From Thermoflexales bacterium (lineage in GTDB: Bacteria; Chloroflexota; Anaerolineae; Fen-1058): DNA of 9,818 nt. Position 1 is the stretch's first letter. Every line of letters begins with the position of its first letter. Shown here piece by piece: positions 1 to 6,648 of this stretch. Under the pieces are notes generated by a model. That model saw only the letters and a program-made list of their open reading frames with translations, ran no database searches and had not been told where the DNA came from. The stretch spans positions 1 through 9,818 of the forward strand of contig JADGQE010000123.1 in the NCBI GenBank assembly GCA_017882055.1, in the 5' to 3' direction. A program made the position numbers and the translations under genes.

Positions 1-1611
1 GATGGCAAAATCTATGATCCGAAGTTCCGCCACGTAGCCGGCGTGGATACCTGCGTTGCCTGCCATGATCAGCACGCCACCAAGGTTCGTGTTGAGAAGT
101 GCGCGGAATGCCATACGAACGTCAAGACCGTTGATGATCTGAAGAATGTCCGCATGAATGGTTCTCTGGTCGACTACAACGGCAACGGTGATGTCAAGGA
201 AGGCATTGCGGCTGAGATCAAGGGCTTGCAGGCCATCCTGTACAGCTCGATCCAGGCTTATGCTTCGGAAGTTGCCAAGACTCCAATCGTCTATGACGAG
301 GCTACCAATCCGTACTTCTTCGTTGCCGGTGCTGATGGCAAGCCCGTCAAAGACGACAAGGGCGCAGCAGTCCGATACAGCGCGTTCACCGCCCGCCTGC
401 TGAAGGCCGCTTACAACTACCAGGTCTCTGTCAAGGATCCTGGTGCCTTCGCGCACAACGCCAAGTACATCATTGAGTTGCTCCACGACTCGATCGAAGA
501 CTTGAACGGCAAGATCTCTAAGCCCGTCGACATGACCAAGCTCGCTCGCGACGATGCTAAGCACTTCGCTGGCAACACCATGCCGTTCCGCGACTGGGAT
601 GCCACGGGCATTGTTCCCTTTGGCTGTTCCAAATGCCACAGCGCCGGCGGTTTGCCTGAGTTCCTCGCGAATGGCGGCACCACGATTCTCACCAAGGCTG
701 GTCTGCAGATCACGGGTGTGAGTGCTCAGCCTGTCGCCAATGGCTTCATGTGCACCACTTGCCACACCGAAGCTGCCGGCCCCGACCGCATCGCTGTTGT
801 AAACGTTCCATTCCCCTCGGGTGCGGTACTGACCTTCAGCACTGAAAAGGACGATAAGGGCAACCTGAAACCCGTGGATGCGAACCTGTGTCTTGAATGC
901 CACCAGGGTCGTGAATCCACTGCGAGTGTCAACCTTGCTGTCACGGGCATCAAAGATGATGAGCTCAAGTTGAAGCCCGATGGCAAGACAAGTGTTCTTG
1001 GTTTCAAGAACGTTCACTATCTTGCCGCTGGTGCCACCCTATTCGGTAATGCCGCCCAGGGTGCCTACCAATATGACGGGCAGAAGTATAGCGGCCAGAA
1101 CCTGACGCACCCGCTCAATAAGTGCACCGACTGCCACGACGTCCACGCTCTAACTGTTCAGACTGACAAATGCGTTGCGTGCCATACCAATGTGAAGACA
1201 GCGGCTGATCTCGAGAATATTCGGATGAGTACCGTCGACTACAATGGCAATGGCGATACCAAGGAAGGCATTGCCAAGGAAGTTGACACCTTCCGTACTA
1301 CCCTGTATGCTGCGGTTCAGAAGTATGCTGCTGAGAAGGCCGGGACCCCGATCGTCTACGATCCTGCCAACTACCCATATTTCTATGTTGCCGATAAAGA
1401 CGGTAAAGTTGTGAAAGACGCCAATGGCGCTTCTGTTGCCTACACCGCCTTTACGCCGCGCTTGCTGAAGGCAACCTACAACCTCCAGTATTCCTACAAG
1501 GATCCTGGCGCGTTCGCCCACAACCCGATGTACGTCATGCAGTTCCTGTATGATTCTATCAAGGATCTGGGTGGCGATGTAAGCAAGCTCGTTCGCCCCG
1601 AAGTAAAGTAA
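1..1611 (+). CDS. Modular multihaem c-type cytochrome, 3' part (5' end outside window)
   Basis: The frame is open from the first base, so the GTG at 43 is internal; 536 codons are visible. Seven CxxCH haem c sites lie at visible residues 18, 34, 209, 251, 297, 375 and 391. The protein is built from a repeating module with a period of about 357 residues: the haem pair at 18/34 matches the pair at 375/391. Each pair is followed by a conserved DYNGNGD-x-KEGI segment (residues 58-69 and about 413-424), then by RLLKAxYN and KDPGAFAHN blocks near the module end. One complete module carries five haems (209-391). The DYNGNGD segment resembles a Ca-binding EF-hand loop, but the twelfth position is Ile rather than Glu/Asp. 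No membrane helix is seen at the C-terminus, so the product is probably a soluble exported electron carrier. The family is not recognised by name, and no CxxCK nitrite-reductase site is visible. Export is inferred because haem c attachment occurs outside the cytoplasm. Confidence 0.9.
   Translation, partial: DGKIYDPKFRHVAGVDTCVACHDQHATKVRVEKCAECHTNVKTVDDLKNVRMNGSLVDYNGNGDVKEGIAAEIKGLQAILYSSIQAYASEVAKTPIVYDEATNPYFFVAGADGKPVKDDKGAAVRYSAFTARLLKAAYNYQVSVKDPGAFAHNAKYIIELLHDSIEDLNGKISKPVDMTKLARDDAKHFAGNTMPFRDWDATGIVPFGCSKCHSAGGLPEFLANGGTTILTKAGLQITGVSAQPVANGFMCTTCHTEAAGPDRIAVVNVPFPSGAVLTFSTEKDDKGNLKPVDANLCLECHQGRESTASVNLAVTGIKDDELKLKPDGKTSVLGFKNVHYLAAGATLFGNAAQGAYQYDGQKYSGQNLTHPLNKCTDCHDVHALTVQTDKCVACHTNVKTAADLENIRMSTVDYNGNGDTKEGIAKEVDTFRTTLYAAVQKYAAEKAGTPIVYDPANYPYFYVADKDGKVVKDANGASVAYTAFTPRLLKATYNLQYSYKDPGAFAHNPMYVMQFLYDSIKDLGGDVSKLVRPEVK
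52..1605 (+). repeat. Protein-level internal repeat in the large cytochrome (1.5 modules visible)
   Basis: Unit A runs from about 1 to 540 and unit B from about 1075 to 1605. They align through both haem sites, the DYNGNGD motif, TPIVYD, PYF-x-VA, GK-x-VKD, RLLKA-x-YN, KDPGAFAHN and DSI-x-DL. The spacing of the two haem sites (16 residues) is identical in both units and the offset between units is exactly 357 residues at the haem sites. The nucleotide sequences have drifted clearly, so this is an old duplication rather than a recent or assembly-generated one. Between the units lies a three-haem segment (CSKCH, CTTCH, CLECH). The gene probably holds more modules upstream of the window. Confidence 0.85.
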
Positions 1612-1617
1612 TCTCCG

Positions 1618-1659
1618 TAAACAAAAAGCGGGTGCTTCACGGCACCCGCTTTTTGTTTA
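1618..1659 (+). terminator. Rho-independent terminator, perfect 18-bp inverted repeat
   Basis: The arms 1618-1635 and 1642-1659 are exact reverse complements around a six-base loop (TTCACG). The GC core GCGGGTGC/GCACCCGC is flanked by an A5 tract on the left and a T5 tract plus GTTT on the right. It begins six bases after the stop codon of the large cytochrome gene. The A and T tracts make it symmetrical, so it could stop transcription from either direction. Confidence 0.95.
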
Positions 1660-1773
1660 ATCAACCACTCAGTACCGGCTTTCCGTGCCTCCCCAGGACC
1701 AATCGCCATCGATGTCCGGACGCAAATCGGCCATGCCCCTAATTTGGCAAATATCCACAACTAAAGGTGATTT

Positions 1774-1803
1774 TTGTCATGTCATCGTGTGACAGACTGT
1801 ACT
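1774..1803 (+). promoter_or_regulatory. Candidate sigma70-type promoter for the octahaem cytochrome operon
   Basis: TTGTCA at 1774-1779 (five of six to the -35 consensus) is followed after 18 bases by TGTACT at 1798-1803 (four of six to the -10 consensus). It lies after the terminator and about 140 bases before the start codon, where a promoter for the three-gene operon is expected. The match is moderate and made by eye only. Confidence 0.4.
1780..1794. promoter_or_regulatory. Palindrome TGTCA-N5-TGACA, candidate operator
   Basis: Five-base inverted arms at 1780-1784 and 1790-1794 are separated by TCGTG. The palindrome lies inside the spacer of the candidate promoter, a usual place for a repressor or MerR-like activator site. 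It resembles but does not match the CRP half-site layout (TGTGA-N6-TCACA) or the FNR layout (TTGAT-N4-ATCAA). The binding protein is unknown, and a short palindrome like this can arise by chance. Confidence 0.3.
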
Positions 1804-1847
1804 AATGGAATTCCCATAAATCGGACAAAATTAGCATGTGTTCAAAG

Positions 1848-1865
1848 CCCCATGCCTAAATGGGG
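1848..1865 (+). other. Small hairpin in the leader, followed by a T-rich run
   Basis: CCCCAT (1848-1853) and ATGGGG (1860-1865) pair around a six-base loop and are followed by TGTTTT. It lies in the presumed untranslated leader of the octahaem cytochrome operon. It could act as a weak attenuator or mRNA-stabilising stem, but the stem is only six base pairs. Confidence 0.25.
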
Positions 1866-1949
1866 TGTTTTGCCCATGCGTGCTGAGCGGATTAGAAGAG
1901 GCACCGTGGGAAATGATCTATTTGGAATCTCAACTACGGAGTGCGTTTG

Positions 1950-3011
1950 ATGAGAAAATTCCTTCCGAGACTTCCGCGAAGTTTGGTGGCATTTGCAATG
2001 GCTTTCGGAATTTGTCTGGCGCTGGGGGTGCTCATTGCCTATGTTGCGCCAGTGTCGGCTGCACCGGCGGCGCAATCGATGCCTCAGTCTGTTCTTTCCG
2101 TCGCTGCTGTTCAAGCCACCGCGCTCGTAACTTCGACCGGCGAATATCGCGGCCCGGAGTTGTGCAGCAGCTGCCACAAAGATATTCATGACAATTGGGC
2201 GACGACGCGGCATGCGGCCGCTTTCTCGTCACCGATTTTTCAAGCCAGCTGGACGAAAGATCCAAATAAGAATGCTTGTCTTCAATGTCATACCACCGGC
2301 TATGATCCCACTTCAGGTACTTATAAAGTTGAAGGCGTGACGTGTGAAGCCTGCCACGGGCCTTATCAGGACGGGCACCCGGCAACGAAGATGCCGATCA
2401 AGCCGGATGCAAGTTTGTGCGCTACGTGCCACAAAACGACGACGGATGAATGGCATGCCAGCAAGCATAGTCAAGCGGGTGTCCAGTGCGAGGCCTGTCA
2501 CGATCCTCATACCCAGAAGCCCAAAGCCGAGAGTGTCAACGCGTTGTGCATTAACTGTCACAAGGATGTAGGCCAGAACTTCACGCACGGTACGCACGCC
2601 ACGGCCGGATTGCAGTGCAGCAACTGTCACATGTACACTAATCCAGATGTGACGACCAACCCGATTGGTGGTCTGCAGGCGACGGGCCATACTTTTGCGG
2701 TCGGGTCAGATGCATGCATCGGCTGTCACAAAGATACCGTGCATACTCGCGATAAGATCGTCGCTCTCACCGGCGAAGTAACCCAGCTGACTGATTTAGA
2801 TGTGAATGCCTTGCGACAGAAAGCGCAGTCGCAGGATCAGGAAATATCCACACTGAAGGCCGACGGTGAAACCCGACTGTATATTGGTTTGGCGCAGGGT
2901 GCGATTGTCGGCCTGGCAGTCGGCGCGGTAGCGGCCTGGATCGTCAGCCGGCGACTCCGTGTCATCGAGGAAGTTGTTGAGGACAATCCCAGGGGCGAGG
3001 GGAAGAAGTAA
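1950..3011 (+). CDS. Membrane-anchored octahaem c-type cytochrome (cytochrome c554-like haem packing)
   Basis: The product has 353 residues. The ATG at 1950 is chosen over the GTG at 1941 because GGAG at 1938-1941 sits eight bases before it. Residues 1-37 form a signal peptide (Arg-rich start, hydrophobic 11-34, likely cleavage near VSA/APA). Eight CxxCH sites lie at 72, 110, 132, 157, 180, 200, 223 and 256. The YRGPELCSSCH...W..T.HA block around 66-89 is typical of cytochrome c554-related multihaem proteins. Residues 270-305 are polar and may form a short coiled coil. A membrane helix at about 310-332 is followed by a basic, then acidic cytoplasmic tail. No CxxCK or other catalytic haem signature is seen, so an electron-transfer role is likely. 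The gene lies two bases before the iron-sulfur gene, so it is probably the outer-face haem subunit of a complex with the next two products. Confidence 0.9.
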   Translation: MRKFLPRLPRSLVAFAMAFGICLALGVLIAYVAPVSAAPAAQSMPQSVLSVAAVQATALVTSTGEYRGPELCSSCHKDIHDNWATTRHAAAFSSPIFQASWTKDPNKNACLQCHTTGYDPTSGTYKVEGVTCEACHGPYQDGHPATKMPIKPDASLCATCHKTTTDEWHASKHSQAGVQCEACHDPHTQKPKAESVNALCINCHKDVGQNFTHGTHATAGLQCSNCHMYTNPDVTTNPIGGLQATGHTFAVGSDACIGCHKDTVHTRDKIVALTGEVTQLTDLDVNALRQKAQSQDQEISTLKADGETRLYIGLAQGAIVGLAVGAVAAWIVSRRLRVIEEVVEDNPRGEGKK

Positions 3012-3013
3012 AG

Positions 3014-3841
3014 ATGAGCAAGACGAGGAAGCGGATTAAGCTGGAACTGACCCGCCGCGACTTCCTGGCTCTGGCGGCAACTGCAGCCGGATCGGCAGTG
3101 GCTTCTCAATTGTTGACGACGGGTGCTCTGTCGCCGTTCGCAGGCTTGAAGCAGCGCCAGGTCACGGGTGAAAGTGCGCCCGAAAAAGCGAGCAGCCAAT
3201 ATCATTGGGGCATGGTCATCGATCTGGATAAGTGCATCGGCTGCCAATATTGCCAGCGTGCTTGCTCGGCGACCAATGATGTGGCCGACGACAAGCCCTG
3301 GAATATCGTGGCCGAAGATCACATGGCTAATGGCCGCAAGTTTTTCTTTACCCGTCCATGTCTGCACTGCCAGGATGCGCCGTGTGTCGAAGTGTGCCCG
3401 GTCCAGGCAACTTATCATCGCGAAGACGGCCTTGTTGTGATGGATTACAACCGTTGCATCGGCTGCCGTTACTGTGAGGTCGCCTGTCCTTACGATGCCC
3501 GCAAGTTTAACTGGAAAGAACGCGAGGATAAGAATGCGTACGAACCAACGTGGGGCCTCGCCGAAGTTCCGCGTCGCCCGCGGGGCGTTGTCGAGAAGTG
3601 CACTTTCTGTATTCATCGTATCGACGCCGGGCTGGCGAAGGGCTTGATGCCGGGCGTCGATCGTGAAGCGACGCCGGCCTGCGTCAACATTTGCCCGGTG
3701 GGCGCTCGCGTCTTTGGTAATCTGAAAGATTCGAACAGCAAAGTCTCAATCGCCATCCAGAATAATCCGACTTTGCGACTGCGTGAAGAACTCGGCACTG
3801 AGCCGAGCGTATACTACATTCCACCCAGGAAGGAGGCGTAA
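3014..3841 (+). CDS. Tat-exported 4x[4Fe-4S] ferredoxin-like electron-transfer subunit (HybA/NrfC/DmsB type)
   Basis: The product has 275 residues. A twin-arginine motif TRRDFLAL starts at residue 13 and is followed by an Ala-rich hydrophobic stretch, so the folded protein is predicted to leave by the Tat route. Sixteen cysteines form four clusters: C74/77/80/84, C116/119/124/128, C148/151/154/158 and C196/199/223/227. The longer spacing in the last set is typical of HybA/NrfC/DmsB-like subunits. The C-terminus ends YYIPPRKEA without a membrane helix, unlike HybA, so it probably docks on the NrfD-type partner. It would relay electrons between the quinone-site protein and the octahaem cytochrome. 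The ATG at 3014 follows an AGGGGAAG-like site and the previous stop by two bases. The AAGGAGG for the next gene lies within its last codons. Confidence 0.95.
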   Translation: MSKTRKRIKLELTRRDFLALAATAAGSAVASQLLTTGALSPFAGLKQRQVTGESAPEKASSQYHWGMVIDLDKCIGCQYCQRACSATNDVADDKPWNIVAEDHMANGRKFFFTRPCLHCQDAPCVEVCPVQATYHREDGLVVMDYNRCIGCRYCEVACPYDARKFNWKEREDKNAYEPTWGLAEVPRRPRGVVEKCTFCIHRIDAGLAKGLMPGVDREATPACVNICPVGARVFGNLKDSNSKVSIAIQNNPTLRLREELGTEPSVYYIPPRKEA

Positions 3842-3843
3842 CT

Positions 3844-5085
3844 GTGGCAACTGTTGCGCTCCCCATTAAGAAACCATCGATCTTCACGCCCGGCTTTCTG
3901 GCCTGGCTGGCGTTTGTTGGGCTGTGTCTGGTTATCGGTTTGGTGTCGGCCGTCGACGTGTTGAGCAACGGCCTCACGGTTACCAATATGAGCAACACGA
4001 TTCCGTGGGGCCTGTGGATCACGATCGATCTGTCGTCGATCGCCCTCGGCGCCGGCGCGTTCACCTTGAGCGCGATCGTGTATTTGCTCAAGCTCAAGAA
4101 TTTTCAATCGATCGTGCGATTGGCCGTGTTCGTCGGCTTCGTGGGTTACACGGCGGCGCTGTTGACTTTGATCATGGACATCGGCCGGCCCGATCGCTTC
4201 TGGCATCCATGGGTGTACTGGAATGTCCATTCGGTGTTGTGGGAAATCACGTGGTGTATCACGTTGTACCTGGCGATCATGCTGCTTGAGTTTCTGCCCG
4301 TCATTACCGATCTACCGTTCTTTGCACGCTGGCCGGGACTGCGCAAGTTCACTCACTCGCTTCACAAAGCAGCGCCGCTATTTGCACTGCTGGGCCTCGG
4401 CATTTCGCTGCTGCATCAGTCATCATTGGGTGCGACCTATGGCATTCTACGCTCGCGTCCGATCTGGTTCAAGCCCAGCATGCCGATCATGTTCATCGTC
4501 TCAGCCGTGGCGGTTGGCCCGGCCTTGACGGTGGCTATCGCGCACATTGCCGAATGGGTGAGGGGCAGACCGACGGTAGCGCATGACATTCTCCGCACCA
4601 TTGCGCGCTTTAGCGGTTTTGGCCTGTTGCTGTATGCCTACATCAAGCTCTGGGATTTGCTCGCGGTAAGTTACTATGGCCGCAGCCCGCAAGTGAATCA
4701 AGCCTTTGCGGTGTTGAATGAACAAACGCCCTATGGTTTTGGCTTCTGGGTGGTCGAGATCATCATCGGCATTCTGATTCCGGCGATCTTTTTTCTCACG
4801 CCGCGTTTCAATCGAAGGCCCGCTTTCCTGGTGGCCGGCGCGTTGGCGGCCGTGATCGGCATCGTCGCCAATCGTTGGAATGTCACGGTGTCTGGTTTGA
4901 CCGTTCCGCTGTCTTACTCGCCGGGTGTGGATTATCAGTCGGTGGCCGGCACCTACTGGCCCAGTCTCACCGAGTGGGGTATTGCGGTCGGTATCATTGG
5001 CTATGGCTTGCTGCTCTTGACCCTCGGCCTGCGGTTCCTTCCACTGTTTGATCATAGTGAGCACACGGAAGCGAAGCGTAGTTGA
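3844..5085 (+). CDS. NrfD/HybB-family integral membrane quinone-interacting subunit
   Basis: The product has 413 residues. It starts at GTG 3844, supported by a very strong AAGGAGG at 3830-3836 seven bases upstream. About ten hydrophobic helices are seen at residues 16-38, 55-82, 91-112, 131-151, 176-193, 213-237, 254-276, 299-318, 326-344 and 376-398. The length and helix number fit the HybB branch rather than the shorter eight-helix PsrC/NrfD branch. Landmarks include PWGLWI near 54, D62, the GRPDRFWHPW loop at 114-123, HQSSLGATYG at 191-200 and NRWN near 343. In this family the membrane subunit exchanges electrons and protons with menaquinone or ubiquinone and passes them to a partner ferredoxin-like protein, here the preceding gene. 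It carries no haem or metal site of its own that I can see. The gene order resembles quinone modules of the Nrf, Mcc, Hmc and Qrc complexes, but without a catalytic subunit. Confidence 0.93.
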   Translation: MATVALPIKKPSIFTPGFLAWLAFVGLCLVIGLVSAVDVLSNGLTVTNMSNTIPWGLWITIDLSSIALGAGAFTLSAIVYLLKLKNFQSIVRLAVFVGFVGYTAALLTLIMDIGRPDRFWHPWVYWNVHSVLWEITWCITLYLAIMLLEFLPVITDLPFFARWPGLRKFTHSLHKAAPLFALLGLGISLLHQSSLGATYGILRSRPIWFKPSMPIMFIVSAVAVGPALTVAIAHIAEWVRGRPTVAHDILRTIARFSGFGLLLYAYIKLWDLLAVSYYGRSPQVNQAFAVLNEQTPYGFGFWVVEIIIGILIPAIFFLTPRFNRRPAFLVAGALAAVIGIVANRWNVTVSGLTVPLSYSPGVDYQSVAGTYWPSLTEWGIAVGIIGYGLLLLTLGLRFLPLFDHSEHTEAKRS

Positions 5086-5110
5086 CAATTTGACGTAGAT
5101 AGCTGATCAT
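5082..5110 (+). promoter_or_regulatory. Candidate promoter for the second cytochrome operon, overlapping the previous stop codon
   Basis: TTGACA at 5082-5087 matches the -35 consensus fully, and its TGA at 5083-5085 is the stop codon of the NrfD-type gene. After exactly 17 bases comes GATCAT at 5105-5110 (four of six to the -10 consensus). Transcription would start near 5117, leaving a leader of about 175 bases before the small membrane protein. Made by eye only. Confidence 0.45.
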
Positions 5111-5113
5111 TAG

Positions 5114-5153
5114 GCCGCGCCAGGTTGATCCAGCGCATCAACATGGACGCGGC
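5114..5153 (+). other. Long imperfect stem-loop between the two operons
   Basis: GCCGCG (5114-5119), CCA and GTTGAT (5124-5129) pair with ATCAAC (5137-5142), TGG and CGCGGC (5148-5153), giving arms of 16 and 17 bases with one mismatch and one bulge around a seven-base loop. Five bases later comes TTTT. It may be a weak terminator for the upstream operon or, if the promoter at 5082-5110 is real, a structure at the very 5' end of the second operon's mRNA. The inner GTTGAT-N7-ATCAAC also looks like a dimer binding site, but its spacing is too wide for an FNR box. Confidence 0.45.
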
Positions 5154-5291
5154 ATCCGTTTTGATACGAGGCGGTCCGAATTCATTCAGCGATGGCTGCT
5201 CCTGATCTGGCCCAGGCCTGGCCCGAGCAAATGATTTATCTGCACTCGACGTGGAATGCAGACCGTGGTGATTCGACTGCAGGAGTTACAC

Positions 5292-5498
5292 ATGCAAGAA
5301 TCAGCTGAAAGCCCAATTATCGTTGCTCTCTTATTTGCAGTGCGTTGCATCGTGCCGTTGCTGCTCATGCTGGGTGTGTCTTATTTGCTGCGGCGTCTGG
5401 GATTGATTGCCGAGCCGCCGCCTCCACCGCCGGATCAAAATAACGGGAACAACGGCAATCATAAGCCTGGAGGAGGCATTGCGCATGGCAAAGCGTAG
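5292..5498 (+). CDS. Small single-helix membrane protein with hexaproline and Gly/Asn-rich tail
   Basis: The product has 68 residues. The ATG at 5292 is chosen over the in-frame ATG at 5256 because AGGAG at 5281-5285 sits six bases upstream. Residues 8-33 form one membrane helix (with Arg18 in its middle), followed by RRLG, six consecutive prolines at 42-47, and a flexible tail with GNNGN and KPGGG. No cysteine haem motif is present. It overlaps the next cytochrome gene by 14 bases, so translation is probably coupled and the protein may be a small subunit or assembly partner of the following cytochrome complex. I do not recognise the family. The clean ribosome binding site and the overlap argue for a real gene. 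Confidence 0.7.
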   Translation: MQESAESPIIVALLFAVRCIVPLLLMLGVSYLLRRLGLIAEPPPPPPDQNNGNNGNHKPGGGIAHGKA

Positions 5499-6648
5499 AC
5501 GATCGACTCGCTGGCTGGCGTTGGCCGGGATCGTTGTATTGGCGGCGCTGGCTGTGTTGGCCTTGACGGTGCCGGCGCGTGCCGAGTCACAATCGGCCGG
5601 TGATATTTACACTCCGCCCACTTCCATGGGCGTTGCCGATCCACCAGCTCAGCAGACTGAGAATTACTGCTTGAGCTGCCATGGCGATCCCAAATTGAGC
5701 CTGACCTTGCCCGGCGGCGAGACTTTGTCTTTGTATATCTCGACTGACACACTGGCGAAATCGGTTCACAGTCCGCTCGGTATTGAGTGCGAAGCGTGTC
5801 ACACTAACATCAAGACTTATCCACATCCGGCTATCACGTATCAGACTCGCCGTGAACTGTCGCGCTCGTATTACCAGGCCTGCCAGAAGTGCCACTCCAC
5901 CAACTACGACAAGACGCTGGATAGCATGCATGCCAGGGCGGCTGCAGCGGGCAACCAGACTGCGCCGATTTGCACTGATTGTCACGGCGCCCACGATGTT
6001 CAAAAGCCGGATCAGCCACGTTCCCGTATCTCGCAAACATGCGGCCAATGCCATACGCAGATTTTTGCCGATTACAAAGACAGCGTGCACGGCGTAGCAT
6101 TGATCCAGGATAACAATCCGGATGTGCCGGTCTGTACCGATTGTCACGGCGTTCACAACATCCAGGATCCGCGCACGGCACAGTTCCGTGTGAATACGCC
6201 CGATCTATGCGCGGGCTGCCATGCCGATCCCAGGCGCATGAGCAAATACGGACTGTCGACCGATGTCTATAGTTTGTATCGCACTTCGTGGCATGGCGTG
6301 GATATTTCAGTTTATAAAGAGAATTGGCCGACGATCTGGCATACCAGCGCGGTCTGCACCGACTGCCACGGCGTCCACGACATTCGCAAAACCGACGACC
6401 CGGCTTCGAAAGTGAATCCGGCGAACCTGTTGGCGACGTGCCAGAAGTGTCACCCCGGCGCAGGACCTAACTGGACGGCGGCCTGGACGGGCCACAACAA
6501 GATCGACCTCAATCGCACACCGTTCCTGTTCTACGTCGAGCAGTTCTATTCGGGCTTCACGCCCTTTATCTTGTGGCTGTGTGTGATCTATGTGATTCTG
6601 CAAATCATTCGGGCTGTTGTCGGGCGGGTGAGGAGGAGTCTACGATGA
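5485..6648 (+). CDS. Nonahaem c-type cytochrome with C-terminal membrane anchor (first paralogue)
   Basis: The product has 387 residues. It starts at ATG 5485, eight bases after GGAGGAGG (5469-5476); the open frame runs further up to 5407 but without signal-peptide sense. MAKRRRSTRW plus a hydrophobic stretch ending in ARA at 33 is a clear signal peptide. Nine CxxCH sites lie at residues 62, 102, 133, 163, 186, 217, 242, 291 and 319. Three of them are CTDCHG[AV]H motifs, whose second His is a likely axial ligand. Repeated S-VHG segments (around 94 and 200) and SWHG at 268 may supply others. A membrane helix at about 356-378 ends in RVRRSLR, placing a short basic end in the cytoplasm. The stop overlaps the next start as ATGA, so the protein is very likely made together with the following cytochrome b, which it would connect to electron carriers on the outer face. 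It is clearly paralogous to the cytochrome at 7388-8851. Confidence 0.92.
   Translation: MAKRRRSTRWLALAGIVVLAALAVLALTVPARAESQSAGDIYTPPTSMGVADPPAQQTENYCLSCHGDPKLSLTLPGGETLSLYISTDTLAKSVHSPLGIECEACHTNIKTYPHPAITYQTRRELSRSYYQACQKCHSTNYDKTLDSMHARAAAAGNQTAPICTDCHGAHDVQKPDQPRSRISQTCGQCHTQIFADYKDSVHGVALIQDNNPDVPVCTDCHGVHNIQDPRTAQFRVNTPDLCAGCHADPRRMSKYGLSTDVYSLYRTSWHGVDISVYKENWPTIWHTSAVCTDCHGVHDIRKTDDPASKVNPANLLATCQKCHPGAGPNWTAAWTGHNKIDLNRTPFLFYVEQFYSGFTPFILWLCVIYVILQIIRAVVGRVRRSLR

Larger units (their letters stand above)
1612..1949. other. Intergenic regulatory gap of 338 bp
   Basis: No convincing gene lies here on either strand; short open frames crossing it have no ribosome binding site or recognisable content. 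It holds the terminator of the upstream cytochrome gene, a candidate promoter with a palindrome, a small hairpin, and the ribosome binding site of the octahaem cytochrome gene (GGAG at 1938-1941). The stretch 1661-1770 shows nothing I can assign. No c-di-GMP riboswitch signature was seen. Confidence 0.6.

Noticed and set aside
43..1611. GTG at 43 as the true start of the first gene
   Set aside because: The frame is open to base 1, the residues before 43 match the repeat segment upstream of the second haem pair, and no signal peptide follows the GTG.
1838..2191. Cys-rich + strand open frame of 117 codons overlapping the start of the octahaem gene
   Set aside because: The cysteines come from reading the signal peptide and haem region out of frame; no CxxCH pattern and no ribosome binding site.
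1950..3011. Octahaem protein as a sulfite, tetrathionate or hydroxylamine-type octahaem enzyme
   Set aside because: No CxxCK, no CX15CH-like motif and no cross-linking Tyr signature seen; it has a C-terminal membrane anchor and electron-carrier layout.
2837..3616. Long open frame on the minus strand (259 codons) across the octahaem and iron-sulfur genes
   Set aside because: Antisense to two well-supported genes and spanning their junction; composition looks like a reverse shadow with no domain.
3014..5085. Alternative complex III
   Set aside because: That complex has a large fused molybdopterin-like/iron-sulfur subunit and a monohaem protein; here the iron-sulfur protein is separate and short and no such genes are adjacent.
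5124..5142. FNR-type box (GTTGAT...ATCAAC)
   Set aside because: The half-sites look right but are seven bases apart instead of four, and they form the inner part of a longer stem-loop.
1612..5291. c-di-GMP riboswitch, tRNA, CRISPR, transposase or attachment site
   Set aside because: Looked for in both gaps because riboswitches often precede cytochrome genes; no conserved riboswitch core, tRNA-like fold, regular repeat-spacer pattern or mobile-element gene was seen.
5407..5484. Upstream in-frame start for the first nonahaem cytochrome
   Set aside because: It would put 26 polar residues ahead of a clear signal peptide; GGAGGAGG is correctly placed for ATG 5485.
6573..6644. Upstream in-frame ATG for the first cytochrome b
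   Set aside because: It lies within the cytochrome c gene in another frame; AGGAGGAG and the ATGA overlap both point to ATG 6645.
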